Below are positions 13,151 through 25,975 of a stretch of 64,000 nt of DNA, piece after piece; position 1 is the stretch's first letter; each line of letters starts with the position of its first letter. Source of the DNA: Lytechinus pictus (Eukaryota > Echinodermata > Echinoidea > Temnopleuroida > Toxopneustidae); NCBI RefSeq assembly GCF_037042905.1, contig NC_087258.1, positions 7,418,501 through 7,482,500 of the forward strand. The letters are read 5' to 3'. Made by a program: the position numbers and the translations under genes. Below the pieces are notes generated by a model, which worked only from the letters and a program-made list of their open reading frames with translations, was not told the DNA's origin and ran no database searches.

Positions 13151-15099
13151 TATTGGAAACAAAAAGGAATAATGAACACACACACACCAGTAACACAATC
13201 GTAATCACGATTTCATACCAATCACAGAACCGAGATGAATGGTCGCATCATTACGCCGTGATCACAAGACGAAAAATCGCCAATAAAGTCTTCGGAGATT
13301 TGAGAAACCCGCTCGAGCAACCACGTAATGCTCTATGAAGCATGATGAGATACCGGAGAACGGGGTCTAAGTGCTTCGTAATTAAATCTTGCACAAGACG
13401 AAAAGAGTGGCGTGTCTCTCAGGTGTCAAGAATTTCACTTATTAGCATAGGTCCGATATCAAAAGCGTATTGATAAGAAAAGTCTCATGGAAAATAGAAA
13501 GATAAACCTCCTTACTATTCAAATAGGTGTATTGTTCTCTTCCCTTGAGACAATTACACGTGTCTGCAGAATGTTATGATCTTTGTTGTCACTTCTGTAG
13601 GTGTTATGGTGGAGGGCCGGGGGTACCTGGAAAGTTGTTGTTCACAAAACTTTTTTAGGAATGACTTGGGCATTTCATTTCTTTATATATGAGAAATTGA
13701 TGTTATTTGTTCATTCCTTATAAAGCCATTTAATTTTCTGCCTTCAAAATCAAATTTGCTGATATCCTTGAATTATTTTGTTTATTATTTTTGATCATGT
13801 CCTTCAACTATCAAAGTTATGTAATGAAATGGTGAACAGTAAAGTGAACGATTTATCTTATAGTCAAGAGTTACTTTGTAGAAAATTGTTATTGAACGTA
13901 GAAGTGTATCATCCATTATCCATGGATTTTTTCTTGGCAATTAGAATGATGATGATGAGTTATCATTTTGTTGGGGGTGTTAAATGCTTTACAATCGGGT
14001 AAGTCTTAAACTCTCGCTAAGTCATATAGTTATCTACATCCCCTGACAGTGCGCCACTGACTATAATGAACCTCAACCCTAAACACGAATGAACGCCCCT
14101 GATAATAATTGATTATCATCCGTTGTTTGCTGGATATCACACGTCAATATAATGATGCTCTAAAAATTAGCAATCAGTCCAGTCGTTAGTTCGAGGGCAC
14201 ATATCACAAAGATTCAAGACGGTGAAAATAACGCAGCTTTTGTCTCACATTCACTCCACCATTGTTTGATTGAAAGGGAAGGGGGTTCTACCGTCGAATA
14301 TTTGGCTATTGGCTTTCGCCAACTTGTGGCCATTTTCTGCCTTATGTTTTTTCTCACTTTTTCCTGATGAGTAATAAAAAGGCCTATCACAATGGAATAT
14401 CTTATATTTTTCTTCATTTTTTCCTGATGACTAAAAACCTATCAACATGGAGCAGGGTATTGACTGATGCAAAAATATTCAGGACTCAAATTTTTTATAC
14501 TTTTGGGGCAAGGCAAAATTCCTCTAGGGCGCATATCTATGGTACAGCACAAATGGAAAACAAAAATTAAAAAAAGGGCACTAAAATAGCCAAGGTCGGT
14601 GAGAGCGGCAACAGGGCCAATTAATAGGGCATCCACGGACATACCCTTCGTGGCCTTCAATTAATTTCCGAACTGCATTATTTATTTATTTTTTGCCTAA
14701 AGGTAACTCGCATCTCACCTATTTTTCAAAAAAAAAATGATTTTTTAAGTATCTTTATTCTTTTATTTCGACATTCAGCTGGTATCATGTCCTAACCTAC
14801 GTTTCTTTGCTACGCCTCCAAGCCCCCCGCTATGAACATGATCCCTCGATCCAAATTCACGAGTTGGTAAGCGTGCAATGACGTATTCGACTATCAGCTT
14901 ACCCTTTGCAGTCAGAATACTAACCAGTGATAGTGACGTAATTATTACGTCAAAAGTATTGACGAGACGAGTGGTGTTACAGTCGGGAGTATTCACGTGA
15001 TTCTTCGAATAGTTTTGGCAGTTTTATGCATAATTATTCCGGAATATGTATCGAACTACCTCATTTGCGTCAGAATCAAGCCAGCGAAACTGACTTGAC

Positions 15100-15221
15100 C
15101 CCTTTACACAAAGATTAGAAATCAATCACTAATTTGAAACAACGATTCTGATTGGTTTCTATTTAGTCAATTGAGCAAAATGCACATTAACGATTAATCG
15201 CTAACCTTTGTGTTACGGGGA
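15100..15221. mobile_element. Short inverted-repeat element (ACACAAAG ends), left
   Basis: Left end ACACAAAGATTAGAAATCAATC and right end GATTAATCGCTAACCTTTGTGT are inverted and similar. It abuts a related element at 15222-15358. Confidence 0.5.
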
Positions 15222-15358
15222 CCTGGGGCCCGTAACACAAAGCTTAGCAATGATCGTAGAACATTTTTCTACGATTGATTGCATTGACTACAATGTACAA
15301 TCAATCGTGAAAATCACGCTTACGATTAATCGCTAACCTTTGTGTTACGGGACCCAGG
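15222..15358. mobile_element. Short inverted-repeat element (CCTGGG...CCGTAACACAAAG ends), right
   Basis: Left end CCTGGGGCCCGTAACACAAAG, right end CTTTGTGTTACGGGACCCAGG. Interior arms CGATTGATTGCA and CAATCAATCGTG continue the fold. No coding capacity. Confidence 0.65.
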
Positions 15359-16245
15359 ATCCTGTTCATTCTATATGATATTAAGTAACAAATTCAAGTT
15401 ACTTTTAAGTTTTGTCGATCCCTGTAACATAAGAGATCAAATCAATAAAATGTACAGTTAAATGTAATTGTAACTCAATGGCAAAACATGTACAAAAATG
15501 ACATTTGATTGTAAATATCAATCGTATTTTGTTATTTATGTTCGCACCTCGTGTCGGTATCGCGTTGTGACAGCGGCATAAGGGAAATAATTTAATCCCT
15601 AGATGTCGCAATTTTCAATCAAATTTGATTCAAATTTGAATCTCCAGGTGTAAAGAGAGTGAATTCCGTATCGATCAATTTGGCGTCTGTTTCGTTTGTG
15701 TGGCTGTATTGCATCCGTTACTTTCTATTTCCATGTATTACACAAAATGCCATCCCTTCACTCTATCACTAGTGTGACAGTTAGCAATTTTATTCTTGGA
15801 AGAAAAAAAGCCTAATCGATGTGTCCTCATTATAAAACACTGAAGACGTAGACATTTTTGCATTTCGCATCGAGTATGCCTACTCTTTTGACGGGAAGCC
15901 TCAAGCCTTAGTTCGTCCGCGATCGCATTCAATTGCAAGAGGGGTAGCACATTACCCCCGGGGGAAATGTATCTGTTTACAGATGAGGGGTCCAAACCGT
16001 GTTGCATTCATGTGAAGCGTTGAAGTCATGGATGTGGTATTCCAGTCGAGGGGAAATGTTGGCTTTTCATTGCGGATTGGGTTTGAAGTACGGGGCCATC
16101 GTCTCTGACACATGTGGGACAAATTGAAACTTGTAAATTGAAACAAAGAAGATTGGAAGAAAGGAGGGGAAGGGAAGAGAGAGGGGGAGAGAAAGAGTGG
16201 GCGAGGGGGGGGGGGGGGTAAGGGCTATGTTTGGAAGTCAGTCTA

Positions 16246-16487
16246 CACTGCAAAAACTCTGGTGTCGATTTAACACCAGCCCGGAATCTATATATGTCCA
16301 CACCAGAGAAGTGTTAAACAACACCAGTTTCGTTTTGGTCTAACACCAAATAGGTGTTTATACAACACCAATTAGTATTAAAACAGCATCGGTTTGATTC
16401 CAAACTGTTGTTGTTTCGATACTTCTCTGATGTGGAAATATATAGATTCCGGGCTAGTGTTAAATCAACACCAGAGTTTTTGCAGTG
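16246..16487. mobile_element. 242-bp MITE with about 75-bp terminal inverted repeats and TA duplication
   Basis: Ends CACTGCAAAAACTCTGGTGT and the reverse complement, with matching inner segments (GATTTAACACYAGCCCGG, AATCTATATAT, CCACAYCAGAGAAGT). TA occurs directly outside both ends (16244-16245, 16488-16489), the duplication left by Tc1/mariner-type insertion. Confidence 0.85.
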
Positions 16488-17730
16488 TAATGATGGTCAG
16501 TCTGTTGTTGATGTAGAATGCATCTGCGGTTGAACAAAATAATGGAGCGTCGAAATTGAATCGAGGTACATACTGGGGGACATTCCTCGGTAGTGTGTGC
16601 ATTGATTAATAGTATGAAGGGAAGGAAATTGGAATGAAGAGGGGGGGGGGCAAAATAGCGAAAAAGGGAGAAAAGGAGGGAAAGAGGGAGAAAGATGAAG
16701 GAGAGACATAGAAGGGGAGGAGGGGGGGGGGGTTGAAGTAGTCTGGAAGGCAAATACTTTTTTATAGCTACTGCATAGACTTAAAAATATATAACCAGTA
16801 GATCTACATACGTCCGTTGGGAAAGTGAGAGGGTATGGACTTTAGCAAGCGATAGCTATTAAAAGAAAAATTTAGAGAAGAGAGGACATAAGGTGCGCCG
16901 CGGTAAAAAGAACAATGAATAAAATATTTAACGGACAAAATACATTTTAATGAGGCTTACAGGAACGTAGAATGGAAAATGAAACGATGGAAAGAGAAAT
17001 GTACTTTTAATATAGGTGGATGAATGGATGAGGATTTACAGAGAGAAGACGGACAGAGTCATTGAGAGAGGAGATAGAAAGAAGGAAAGCGCGATGCAGA
17101 GCGGGAGATGGTTTAATAAAAAGAATATAAAGGAAGAGTACGTCAAGGAGATAGAGAGACAGAGAGGGGGAATTTGAAATAAGGGAAAATGACATGCGAA
17201 CAAGGTCGGATTAAAGAGAACTCAGGAGATGTCATTGGAAATAATCCTCAGCTTAATCTCATTAAATGTCATCCCCAAATTAAGTCCATCCATGCATAGC
17301 ATCGGCCCTGGTGACAGCTTTTCCGTAAAATACCCCGTCATAACTCATTTTCAAAAACCTGTTCCATGCTGGTAAACAGAAAGCTATTAGGGTATTGTGC
17401 ATCGTATGCTCTACCGGTTTGCTTTACCATGTTTACGACTAGAACGATTGTTTTCAAGTATCAGAGCATGATATTTTTCACTGAGACACTTAAAAGAGCA
17501 ATCCATTGTAAAATAAATTAATTCCAAAAACCGAAGTTCATTTCTCATTATTGACGCGAGATGTAATTTTAAGTATGTGACTGATTTTTTTTCTCGCAAG
17601 TATGATACTCTTACAGATTAGATATATAAGTGAAATATTTATGTAATGACTAGTAAATTTCTTCATTTTAATGCAGTGTGGCTATGTGGTTTATGTTAAG
17701 GTTTCTATTGTATAAGTTTTACCATTTTCC
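16488..17730. other. Purine-rich intergenic stretch
   Basis: GA/G-rich on the + strand (about 16620-17200) with G-tracts near 16641 and 16723. Overlapping minus-strand frames are Ser/Pro/Leu-rich artefacts. Confidence 0.5.
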
Positions 17731-19165
17731 ATAGTAAGTGATATGGTTCAGTGATTTTATTGTGGGGCCTCGATCCTTCAGGTCATGGGTTCTTATTAAA
17801 CCAGTTTTACTACTGTCCTCATCTTCCGTAGATAGTGGTGTCATTCAGTGGTTTTATTAATAGATCTCGTACCTACAGCTTATGGCTTATCATTTTATCA
17901 GTTTGACTAAAGTTCGTATCTTATATTATTCTGTAGATAGTAATATGGATCAGTGGTTTTATTTAGTGACCGCAAACCTACAGGCCGTGAATTATGATTG
18001 AATCAGTTTTAATATATCTTCAGTAGATAGTAATATGGTTCAGTGGTTTAATCGAGGGACCTCAAACCTACACGTCATGAGTTCTGATCGGATCAATTTT
18101 ACCATCTTCAGTAGAAGGAAATATGGTTCAGTGGTTTTATTTAGGGATTTAAACCTACAGGACAAAGGTTCTTATTGGATCAGTGTCACTATCTTCAGTA
18201 GATAGTAATATGATTCAGTGGGTTTATTACTGGACCTCAAACCTACAGCTCATGGGTTCGTGTTGAATAAGTTTTATTATGGTCCATTATCTTTCTGATG
18301 TAACATGGTTCAGTAGATGTATCGGGGCAACTTGAACCTACAGGTCGTGGGTTCTGAATTCTGAATCAGTTTTACTATCTTCAGTAGATAGAAATATGGT
18401 TCAATGGTTTTATTGCGGAACCTTGAACCTACAGGTCATTGGGTATAATTGATTCAGTTGCATCATTGTTCATATCTTCAGTAGATAGTTACATGGTTCA
18501 GTGGTTTTATTGCGGGATCCCAAACATACAGGCCGTGGATTCTGATTTAATCAATTTCACTATAGTTCATTTCTTCAGTAGATAGTAATACGGCATACTG
18601 GTTGTTATTGAGGGATCTCGAACCTACAGGTCATGAGTTCTGACTGAATCAGCTTTACTATCTTTAGTAGATAGTAAAATGATTCAGTGGTTTTAATGAG
18701 AACCTCAAACCTACAGGCCATGGGTTCGTAATGAATAAGTTTTATTGTTGTCCATTATCTTTCTGATTTTACAATATGGTTCAGTGGATGTATTGAGGAA
18801 ACTTGAACTTACAGGTCAGGGGTTCTGATTGAATCAGTTTTACTTTCTTCAGTAGCTAGTAACAGGGTTCAGTGGTTTTCTTTAGGGATCTCGAACCTAC
18901 AGGCCGTAGGCTCTGATCAAATCAATTTCACTATATAGCTCGTATCTTCAGTAGATAGTAATATGGTTCAGTGGTTTTATAAGGAACCTCAACCCACAGG
19001 CCACGAGTTCTGATCGAATCAATTTCACTATAGTTCATATCTTCAGTAGATAGTAATATGGCTCTATGGTTTTATTGCGGGATCTCAAACCGACAGGTCA
19101 TGAGTTCTGATTGAATCAGTACTTACATCTCTTCAGTCGAATATTAAATGGTTCAGTAGTTTAAC
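17731..19165 (+). repeat. Tandem array of about 16 tRNA-like modules
   Basis: Sixteen diverged units with spacing of 87-106 bp (mean near 94). The consensus unit starts AGATAGTAATATGGTTCAG, continues GGTTTTATTGAGGGACCTC then AACCTACAGGTCATGGGTTC, and ends GATTGAATCAGTTTTACTATCT. TGGTTCAGTGG matches a tRNA A box, and AGGTCATGGGTTC sits where a T arm/B box would start. AGATAGT at the start pairs with ACTATCT at the end like an acceptor stem; successive units are separated by only about five bases (TCAGT), so neighbouring arms also form a hairpin. The B box is degraded. There is no ORF. It is probably a satellite grown from a tRNA-derived sequence; the tRNA reading is inferred. Confidence 0.75.
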
Positions 19166-19377
19166 TAATGGGTCTCGATGCACATCATGGGTTAAACATA
19201 CAGGTATAACGTTTTCTATCTTTTGAATATTCATAGTATGTATGTATATAGGCCTGTATCATATTATGGTGAGTCTTTGAGGCGGCAAAATTGTAATCTA
19301 TATTGTTTCAAGACACGCTCATTAAGTTAACAACCACATAACACATTTTCTGGCATGGACTCATTTTCTGGTATATG

Positions 19378-19585
19378 GTGGTGGTGGTGATTTTTTTACC
19401 TGACTGCTAAGAAAGCATGAATGCTTGTAAGCAAGCAACCAGAGGACCGACGGCTTAAGGTCCCCTCCGAAGGACCTGGTACTGAGGATTAATGCCTTAC
19501 CAAAGGGCACTAGCGCACCAAGTGGGAATCGAACCCGGGTCACCGGAATACGAGTCCCCCGCTCTACCGACTGAGCTATCGCGCC
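19378..19585 (-). mobile_element. tRNA-derived SINE
   Basis: On the minus strand the element begins at 19585 with a degenerate tRNA (A box ATAGCTCAGTCGGTAGAGC, B box GGGTTCGATTCCCA). A body with TCCTTCGGAGGGGACC and GTCGGTCCTCTGGTTGC follows, ending near 19378 in an A-run and ACC repeats. The tRNA head has mismatches in the anticodon and T stems (anticodon region CGT), so it is a SINE head and not a working tRNA gene. A second, headless body fragment is at 56631-56700. Confidence 0.75.
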
Positions 19586-20547
19586 TGGTATATTGGAAAG
19601 GTCACCAGCAAAGAGTAATTTTAATGACCAAAGCCTATAGGTCTAGTAACTTGTTGGCTTTTAAGTCGGCATTCCTGTGGGACTAGCGCAGACATTGCAA
19701 TTACACATATTGCTATTGGCGCTGACATATAGGGGGCACGGCCACGTGATGTCGATGGTGATGGTTGACGCTCGATAATTATTTACTCCACTGAGTACTG
19801 CCAGCGTCAGTTGATAGCCCTTGTGGTTTGTATGCTTCATCAGTGTATGTGTGGTGGATGTGGGTGTGTGTGAGATCGTGCATGGCAGTGGCATTGTTTG
19901 AGGAGGGGGGGGGGATATGATTTAAGGGTGTATCTCACTGAGGACAGAATGCTGACGACTATAGCGATGTTCGGATTCACCAACTTTTTAATGACCGTTG
20001 CAAACGCTTTCAAACGTTTGTTAGCGACATAATCAATAAAGAGATATTTGCAAGCTGCTTTGAACGGAACGAATAAAAGAATAATGTTTGTCAATATTCG
20101 ACACAATTTCTCCTAAATTTTCTTGTTCAAGTAGAAATGGCGATTCTATTTGTAACACGGCATAGCCGATACATTTTTAAGATATTACCCATGTTATGTT
20201 CTGAATGAACATTTGAACATGTTCATGATTCTCTGCTACTATAGAAGAAAATGAAAATGCTGGAGACAAAGAAAACTTTTTAAAAAGTTTTCTTGCGACC
20301 TTATAATAAGAATGAGAAAATCACCGCGTTTGTAAGAGGGATTATAAAATTTGCAGAAGATGAAACATAAATGAGCATCGTCAAAGAGATGGACCGGTAT
20401 AAACGCGACAGACATTCTTTGAATTTGTTTATAAGTATCTAAAGAATAAAATGAGTGGATGGAACGGAAAGGAAGATAAATTTACCATCAGATAACGTTG
20501 GATCCCAATTATTTATCTCTCGTCTCGTATGAATTCAAGGTTATGCT

Positions 20548-20650
20548 ACAGTTACACCAACGAAACCGGTGTCAGACCGATCAAAGCAATGACGTTATTT
20601 CCAATGGCGTAGCATCGGTCGGTTTTTGGAGTCGGTTCCATTGGTGTGAC
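20548..20650. mobile_element. Short palindromic element, CACACCAACGAAACC family, copy A
   Basis: Ends ACAGTTACACCAACGAAACC and TCGGTTCCATTGGTGTGAC are inverted; the inner part is GACCGATCAAAGCAATGACG, TTATTTCCAATGGCG and CATCGGTCGG. Related copies are at 23451, 41201, 42114 and, degraded, 35423. Confidence 0.7.
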
Positions 20651-22209
20651 CATGCACGGCACGATGATCAGCAAAGGGCAAAACAAGGCTGCGTCCCCTG
20701 AATGAAGCGTTCATTAGGGGTATTCCGGACCTATTGCATTTCCGAGGAGGAACCTCTCTACAACGCACCAATTCCTTTGAAAATGCAAGTCAAATGACAA
20801 TGATGAGCTGAGAGGCTTTTGTCGAAAGTTGATGAACCAGGACAGCATCGGAATCTCTTGACTCTGGACAACGACATATTTGCAATTGTTCTTCCGCGGC
20901 AAATCTTCGGAGGATCTGCAGTCCCAGTCCACCAACTTTCGACCAAAGCCTCAGTATGATTTTGATTGCATTTTCACAGGATCGATGCGTTGTAGAGAGT
21001 TTCCGCGGGGTTAAAGCGAAAACTATTTTGAGAAAAGCGATCCAATATTAGGGAATTAACTTTGATGCGAGCTTAAGACCAAGTATTACCTCGACAGAAA
21101 TCAGATAAAAGGACAAGGACGGAAGACAGAATAGAGGGAGATTTAAAGACATGAAAACGGCTTGTGAATCTGACATTTGCGAACATATTTTCAACATACA
21201 ATTGCAACAGAAGGCGCATATTTTTAATCATAGCTTTATTACGCTCAGACCAGCTTGAAGGCTAACATAAGATACATAATTAAAAACTGCATCACGTGGG
21301 GGGTAAAGCGGCAAGGTATATGAAGTATGGATTTATTATCTTATTAAATGATTGCGACAGTTTGGTAAAACCCATACTCGTAGCTCAAAATATTTGATCA
21401 AAACTTGGAAAAACTGTTAACACATCCAGTAGGTCAGCTACTCGTTCTTTACATTGAAAAAAAAACATTGTTAGGAACTAGGTTAGGAAGACGCACTTTG
21501 ATAAACTTACAGTTACTTAATAATTGCAAGAATTTATTGAAAAGATAGATAACCTTTGCACTTTACTTGACTGAGCGCGGAAGTATTTTGCATTTTGTAT
21601 TTTTGCATTTGTAATTTTGTATTTTGAAACAGTGCTTAGTTGCTGAAAAGCAATTCAAAATAAATCTTGAAAAGATATAGGCAAACATTTGATATGCGTG
21701 TGCGCGTGTGTAAGGAGGAAGGAGGGCGGGGGGGGGGGGGGGTGTAACACCTATCATCTACCACTGCATACCTACTTGGCACATAAAAAGGCATTCATGG
21801 AAACAACCACTGAGATTTTGAGTCCTTCATTATGCGAGATACGGGATGACATTTATATGTACTGCATGTACTCGACATTAATAAATGAAGATACGAACAC
21901 TTGAATAAGACATGAACCCATACGGAATGTACAGGTTATTTGAATTATAAATATGGCAAGGTGGAAGAAACCAGTGTGACGTAGTCTTTACTTGCACAGA
22001 CCCTGCCAAATTAGCTTGATGTGATGTTGAGAGATAACCATTGCTTATTTTATTTTAATAGTGTTGCTTCGCCGACCATATACCTCATATTTTGTAGTCG
22101 TTTTGTAGGTCAAGTAATTTTTTTACTACATATCCAGATAATGATATACAACTTAAAAAAACAATTTTTTGAAATGTTAAGATGGATAAATACATTATCC
22201 ACATCACTA

Positions 22210-22440
22210 GCGGATCCACGGGGGGGGGGGGGGGGGGCAGCCGGCTCGTGCCCCCATTTGAGAGACACAATTAGAGTTTGTAATGTAAAAATGCCGTTAA
22301 AACACAACTGTGTCCCCTTTTGAAAATGAGGACCTATTTTTGTCAAAGTTTTTCGTTGACGAAATGTACTCAAATTTTTTTTTTGCTTGTCAATTTTTTC
22401 TCGGGAAAATGTGCCCCCCTTTGGAAAATCCTGGATCCGC
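22210..22440. mobile_element. Short element with GCGGATCCA ends and a long G-tract
   Basis: Left end GCGGATCCA followed by about 17 G, right end TGGATCCGC preceded by CCCCCC. The interior includes GCTTGTCAATTTTTTCTCGG, a phrase similar to fragments at 38660-38710. Overlapping open frames are incidental. Confidence 0.6.
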
Positions 22441-23450
22441 CCCTGATCCACATGCACATTATAAGAATAATTCACAACCAAAAATTGTGTTTCATCAAGT
22501 CTGCAAAGTTCGCAAAAGATACCAGTCGGAAGGTGCTAAAACCAGCTTTTCGATTGAAGAGGAAAATTGCTTGTCGAAAATGATGTCGCTCATCGATCGC
22601 TCTGGCCTTATAACAAGTATCCAGTACAATACCTCCGTGACGCGAGCATGAAATGTAGAAACGGGATTGAGATTACCAGGATTTAATTGGATTGGTCTCC
22701 AGTATGTAGTCATTTGCTTGCCAGGCGTCGTGCCTAAACATGGCGACTTTCAGATTGTGAAATCAGGTCAAAGCAACCGCTCTTGGTTCGAAGCATTGCA
22801 TGTACGTTGCAAGTATATGTCCTCACTCATTTAAGACATAGAACTATTGGATAACAAAATATGAAATATTGAAAGAACTGATATTTACTAAATATTTCAA
22901 ATGCATATTTAATGAAGAAAATATATATTTGTATAATTTCTTTCAACAATATCTGAATTCGACTTAGAAGATGACGAAATAATCTTTATTGATGACGTAT
23001 ACACAGTGCCATAATTTTTCATTTTATATTAAAGATAATACATTAAAAAAATAACTATTTTCACGCTGAATATTCTGAGGGGATAATTATGGCAACTAGT
23101 ATTTTGATATTTTCTTTGTTACATTGGTACTGGCAATTATTCTAGAGATGATATCGAATCACGATAGCCTTTTGTACACTTTTGTAGAACAACCGTAGCC
23201 AAATTCTTCCATATGTCTAATTTGATTGTAAAAAAATGTGCAAACATCTGCAAAATATCATAAACAACGGGAAAAATATAACAATGTCAAGTAACTTTGA
23301 AATTTTAACTGAAATTTACAGCGAAGCGAAGGGAAAGTTTTGATATTGACTATTGTCGTTTTATTCAGATACTTCAGTAAAAGTTCGTATGAACTGCATT
23401 TCATCCATGTTTCCTTGTAGTTAATTCCATTCGATTTCAGTGTGATGCGG

Positions 23451-23543
23451 CAGTCACACCACCGAATCCGACTCCAAACCGATCAAAGCTATTACGTTAT
23501 TACCAAAGTCATATCATCATTTGGTTTAGAGTAGATGTGACTG
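23451..23543. mobile_element. CACACCAACGAAACC family, copy B
   Basis: CAGTCACACCACCGAATCCG at the left and AGTAGATGTGACTG at the right. The core AACCGATCAAAGCTATTACG plus TTATTACCAA matches copies A and D. Confidence 0.65.
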
Positions 23544-25669
23544 TCTCATTTCAAAGCAACCTCATCAAAAGAGAGATTCACCTGCATTCAGATTTAAGCG
23601 AGGAAATCGGAAGACGAGCTCTCCTCGGATGGTGGAATCTCCAAAAGATTCATATTCGTTACGCGTATCGCCGAGGGGAGAAAATTATCGACAAATTAAG
23701 TGATGAAATGTGAGAGTCACTCAAAAGCAATCTCACGCAAGCAGGGGCGGGGAACAATGGGGGGTATCAAGGAAGTATACCCCCTCAATCTGTGGTGTAA
23801 TGAGCCAGCAACATGAGGGGGCACACCATGACGTATGCAGGTTATCCCTAAAATAGTTACGAGAAAAATTGAAAAGGAAAGTAATTTGTGATATATTTTG
23901 ACATGATATAAAAAAACCCCAATATTATAGTACTTTCCTTCTTTTTTTCCCTCCTTATTTTCTTTTCTATGTCGTGGAATTTTTGGGGCTTCCAGAATCC
24001 CCAATCCCACCTATCTGCCAGTTAGCGCAATGTAACAGAGAAAGTGACGTTTCCTCGTAACGCGTTACTTCCCATCTACCCCCCCCCCCCCACTGACGAT
24101 GCGTCAGCGCGCCTTTTACCGCGTTTTTTGAGGCTATTCTGACGTTTCTTTGGACTCGTTTGCATTCTCCATCGCCTTTCATCTCGCGACATTCAACCGT
24201 CGTCTCTGGACCCTTCAACAGTTCGGCATGTTAGGTCAAATTGTCCGCAATATCCCTCCCTATATCCCTCCCTTTATTCCCTTTCCATCGAGGTCCGTCA
24301 CTATTTCCGCGATAGCTGCAATAAAGGAATAAATGCTTCATATTGAAGATGCCTGCATTAACATCATTCTTGCACGGAGATATGATTTTATGCTCGCGCG
24401 CGTCGCTCCTTAGTTTATCGATCTAAATTGGACTTAAATATGAGAGCACAGTTTCGTCTGGTTTTAGGTAATGAATATGATATGTGCCCCGAAGGTTTTT
24501 GCTGTCATATTGAGATAAGACGTGATTGAAGGCTGAAAGATAGTGAAAGGAAATGGGAGGTATAAAAAGGAGGGAGGGATGGAGAGAGAGATTCAATTCT
24601 GCAAATTCAAATACATCATGTTTCCTTGAGAGAAATGTAGATCAGAGAGAAAATATTATGTATACCAGGGACAAGAACCATAAGTTATATTTGTCTATGA
24701 AGGCTGTTTCATTCCTTCATGAAATCATTCGAATAATAACTAAAAGAAGAAGAAAACTAAAAACGAAGATGGGGGCGAAACTCGGCTCTGGTGATAAAGC
24801 TATTGACTACTCACACGTTCGCCACCGTGTAATCAGCCCAAAAGTTATTTATGTAAAATGCTTTCAACTAGACACGGATCAAATTAGAGAAAGGGGGGGG
24901 GGGGGGGTTAGAGCATTATGTCTTCCTTTATAAATGAGCAGTATCTCTGTGAAATTTTCTTCTTCTTTATTGTGCTTGCTTTCATATTCATTAAGGATGT
25001 AGAATTTATTCTATTATATATCTTAAAGTCAAATTAATTTTTTTTTGCTCTTTAATAAATTATCAGGAAAACTGTGCCCATCTCATTGATGAAATCCTCG
25101 ACCAACTCTCTGCTTTAAAGGTTTTTTTGGTTGCTGTTGATTAAAATGCATTTGTTTCGGTAGCTCATATATAAAACAGATTGTATATGTTCAAAGACTG
25201 TATCAAAATGAAAATATGTGAAGAAAGATTTCACCAAGGGTCGTGCCGCAATATTCCAAAAGAAAAATGGGGAATTCGCTATTACCACTACGACATTCAG
25301 CTTTGAATGAATAACAAATATATATATCCCTTGAGGAATCTAATTTGAACACTTTTAAATGATATTGAAATTAAGAAGTATTGGGGATATTTTGTTAAAA
25401 TGAAGCATACTTAAACCCTGCGATATGTAGACTTCAATGCACTTAGTGTTCCACATAAACCCAAATCTTTTTCAAGTTGAGTCATGAAGACAATCTGTAA
25501 TCCATGTTAATTACTATGGCCCGTCAAGCTGAAGAGTCATGGTGAAAATTGGATTCGATTTTATTAGTAAAAAGTCATCACCATTATAGAATCAGCCTTC
25601 ATAAAGAATCGATATACCTCACGCACAGAATGTCTCGTAAAAATAATTGAAATGAGAGTAATAAAGTGG

Positions 25670-25975
25670 TACAAGAATAAGGAAAAGAGGAGAAGAATTA
25701 GAAAAGGAATAAGAAGAAGAGAATAGAAAAAGAAGAAGAAGAAGGAGAAGACAAAAAAGAAGAAGATGAAGAAGAAGAAGAAGGAGGAGGAGAAGAAGAA
25801 GTAGTAGAATAAGAAGAAGTAGTAGAAGAAAAAGACGACGACGAAGAAGTAGTAGTAGAAGAAGAAACAGAAAAAAGAGGGAAGGAGAATAATAGTAGGA
25901 GGAGAAGGAGAACAAAAGTAGACAGTCGAAATAAAAGAAGGTGAAAAGAAGATGGTAATGCAAGAGGATGGTGAA
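25670..25975. repeat. Long (GAA)n-type purine tract
   Basis: About 300 bp of almost pure A/G, mostly GAA and GAAG units with scattered GTA and GAC. The minus strand reads as a run of leucines, which is an artefact of the repeat. Confidence 0.9.

Larger units (their letters stand above)
10773..15099. other. No gene recognised
   Basis: AT-rich, holding the GA and ATC microsatellites listed separately. No frame has splice signals and protein-like composition. Confidence 0.5.

Noticed and set aside
19512..19585. Functional tRNA-Thr gene
   Set aside because: Two mismatches each in the anticodon and T stems and an offset acceptor stem; the downstream SINE body explains it as a repeat head.
22110..22651. 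Overlapping frames on both strands
   Set aside because: They lie across the GCGGATCCA-ended element and its G-tract; palindromic structure explains the open frames.
24553..24933. 126-codon + strand frame
   Set aside because: Runs into a G-tract, has no domain and no codon-like conservation signs.
25619..25963. 114-residue poly-leucine frame on the minus strand
   Set aside because: Direct translation of the GAA-type repeat.
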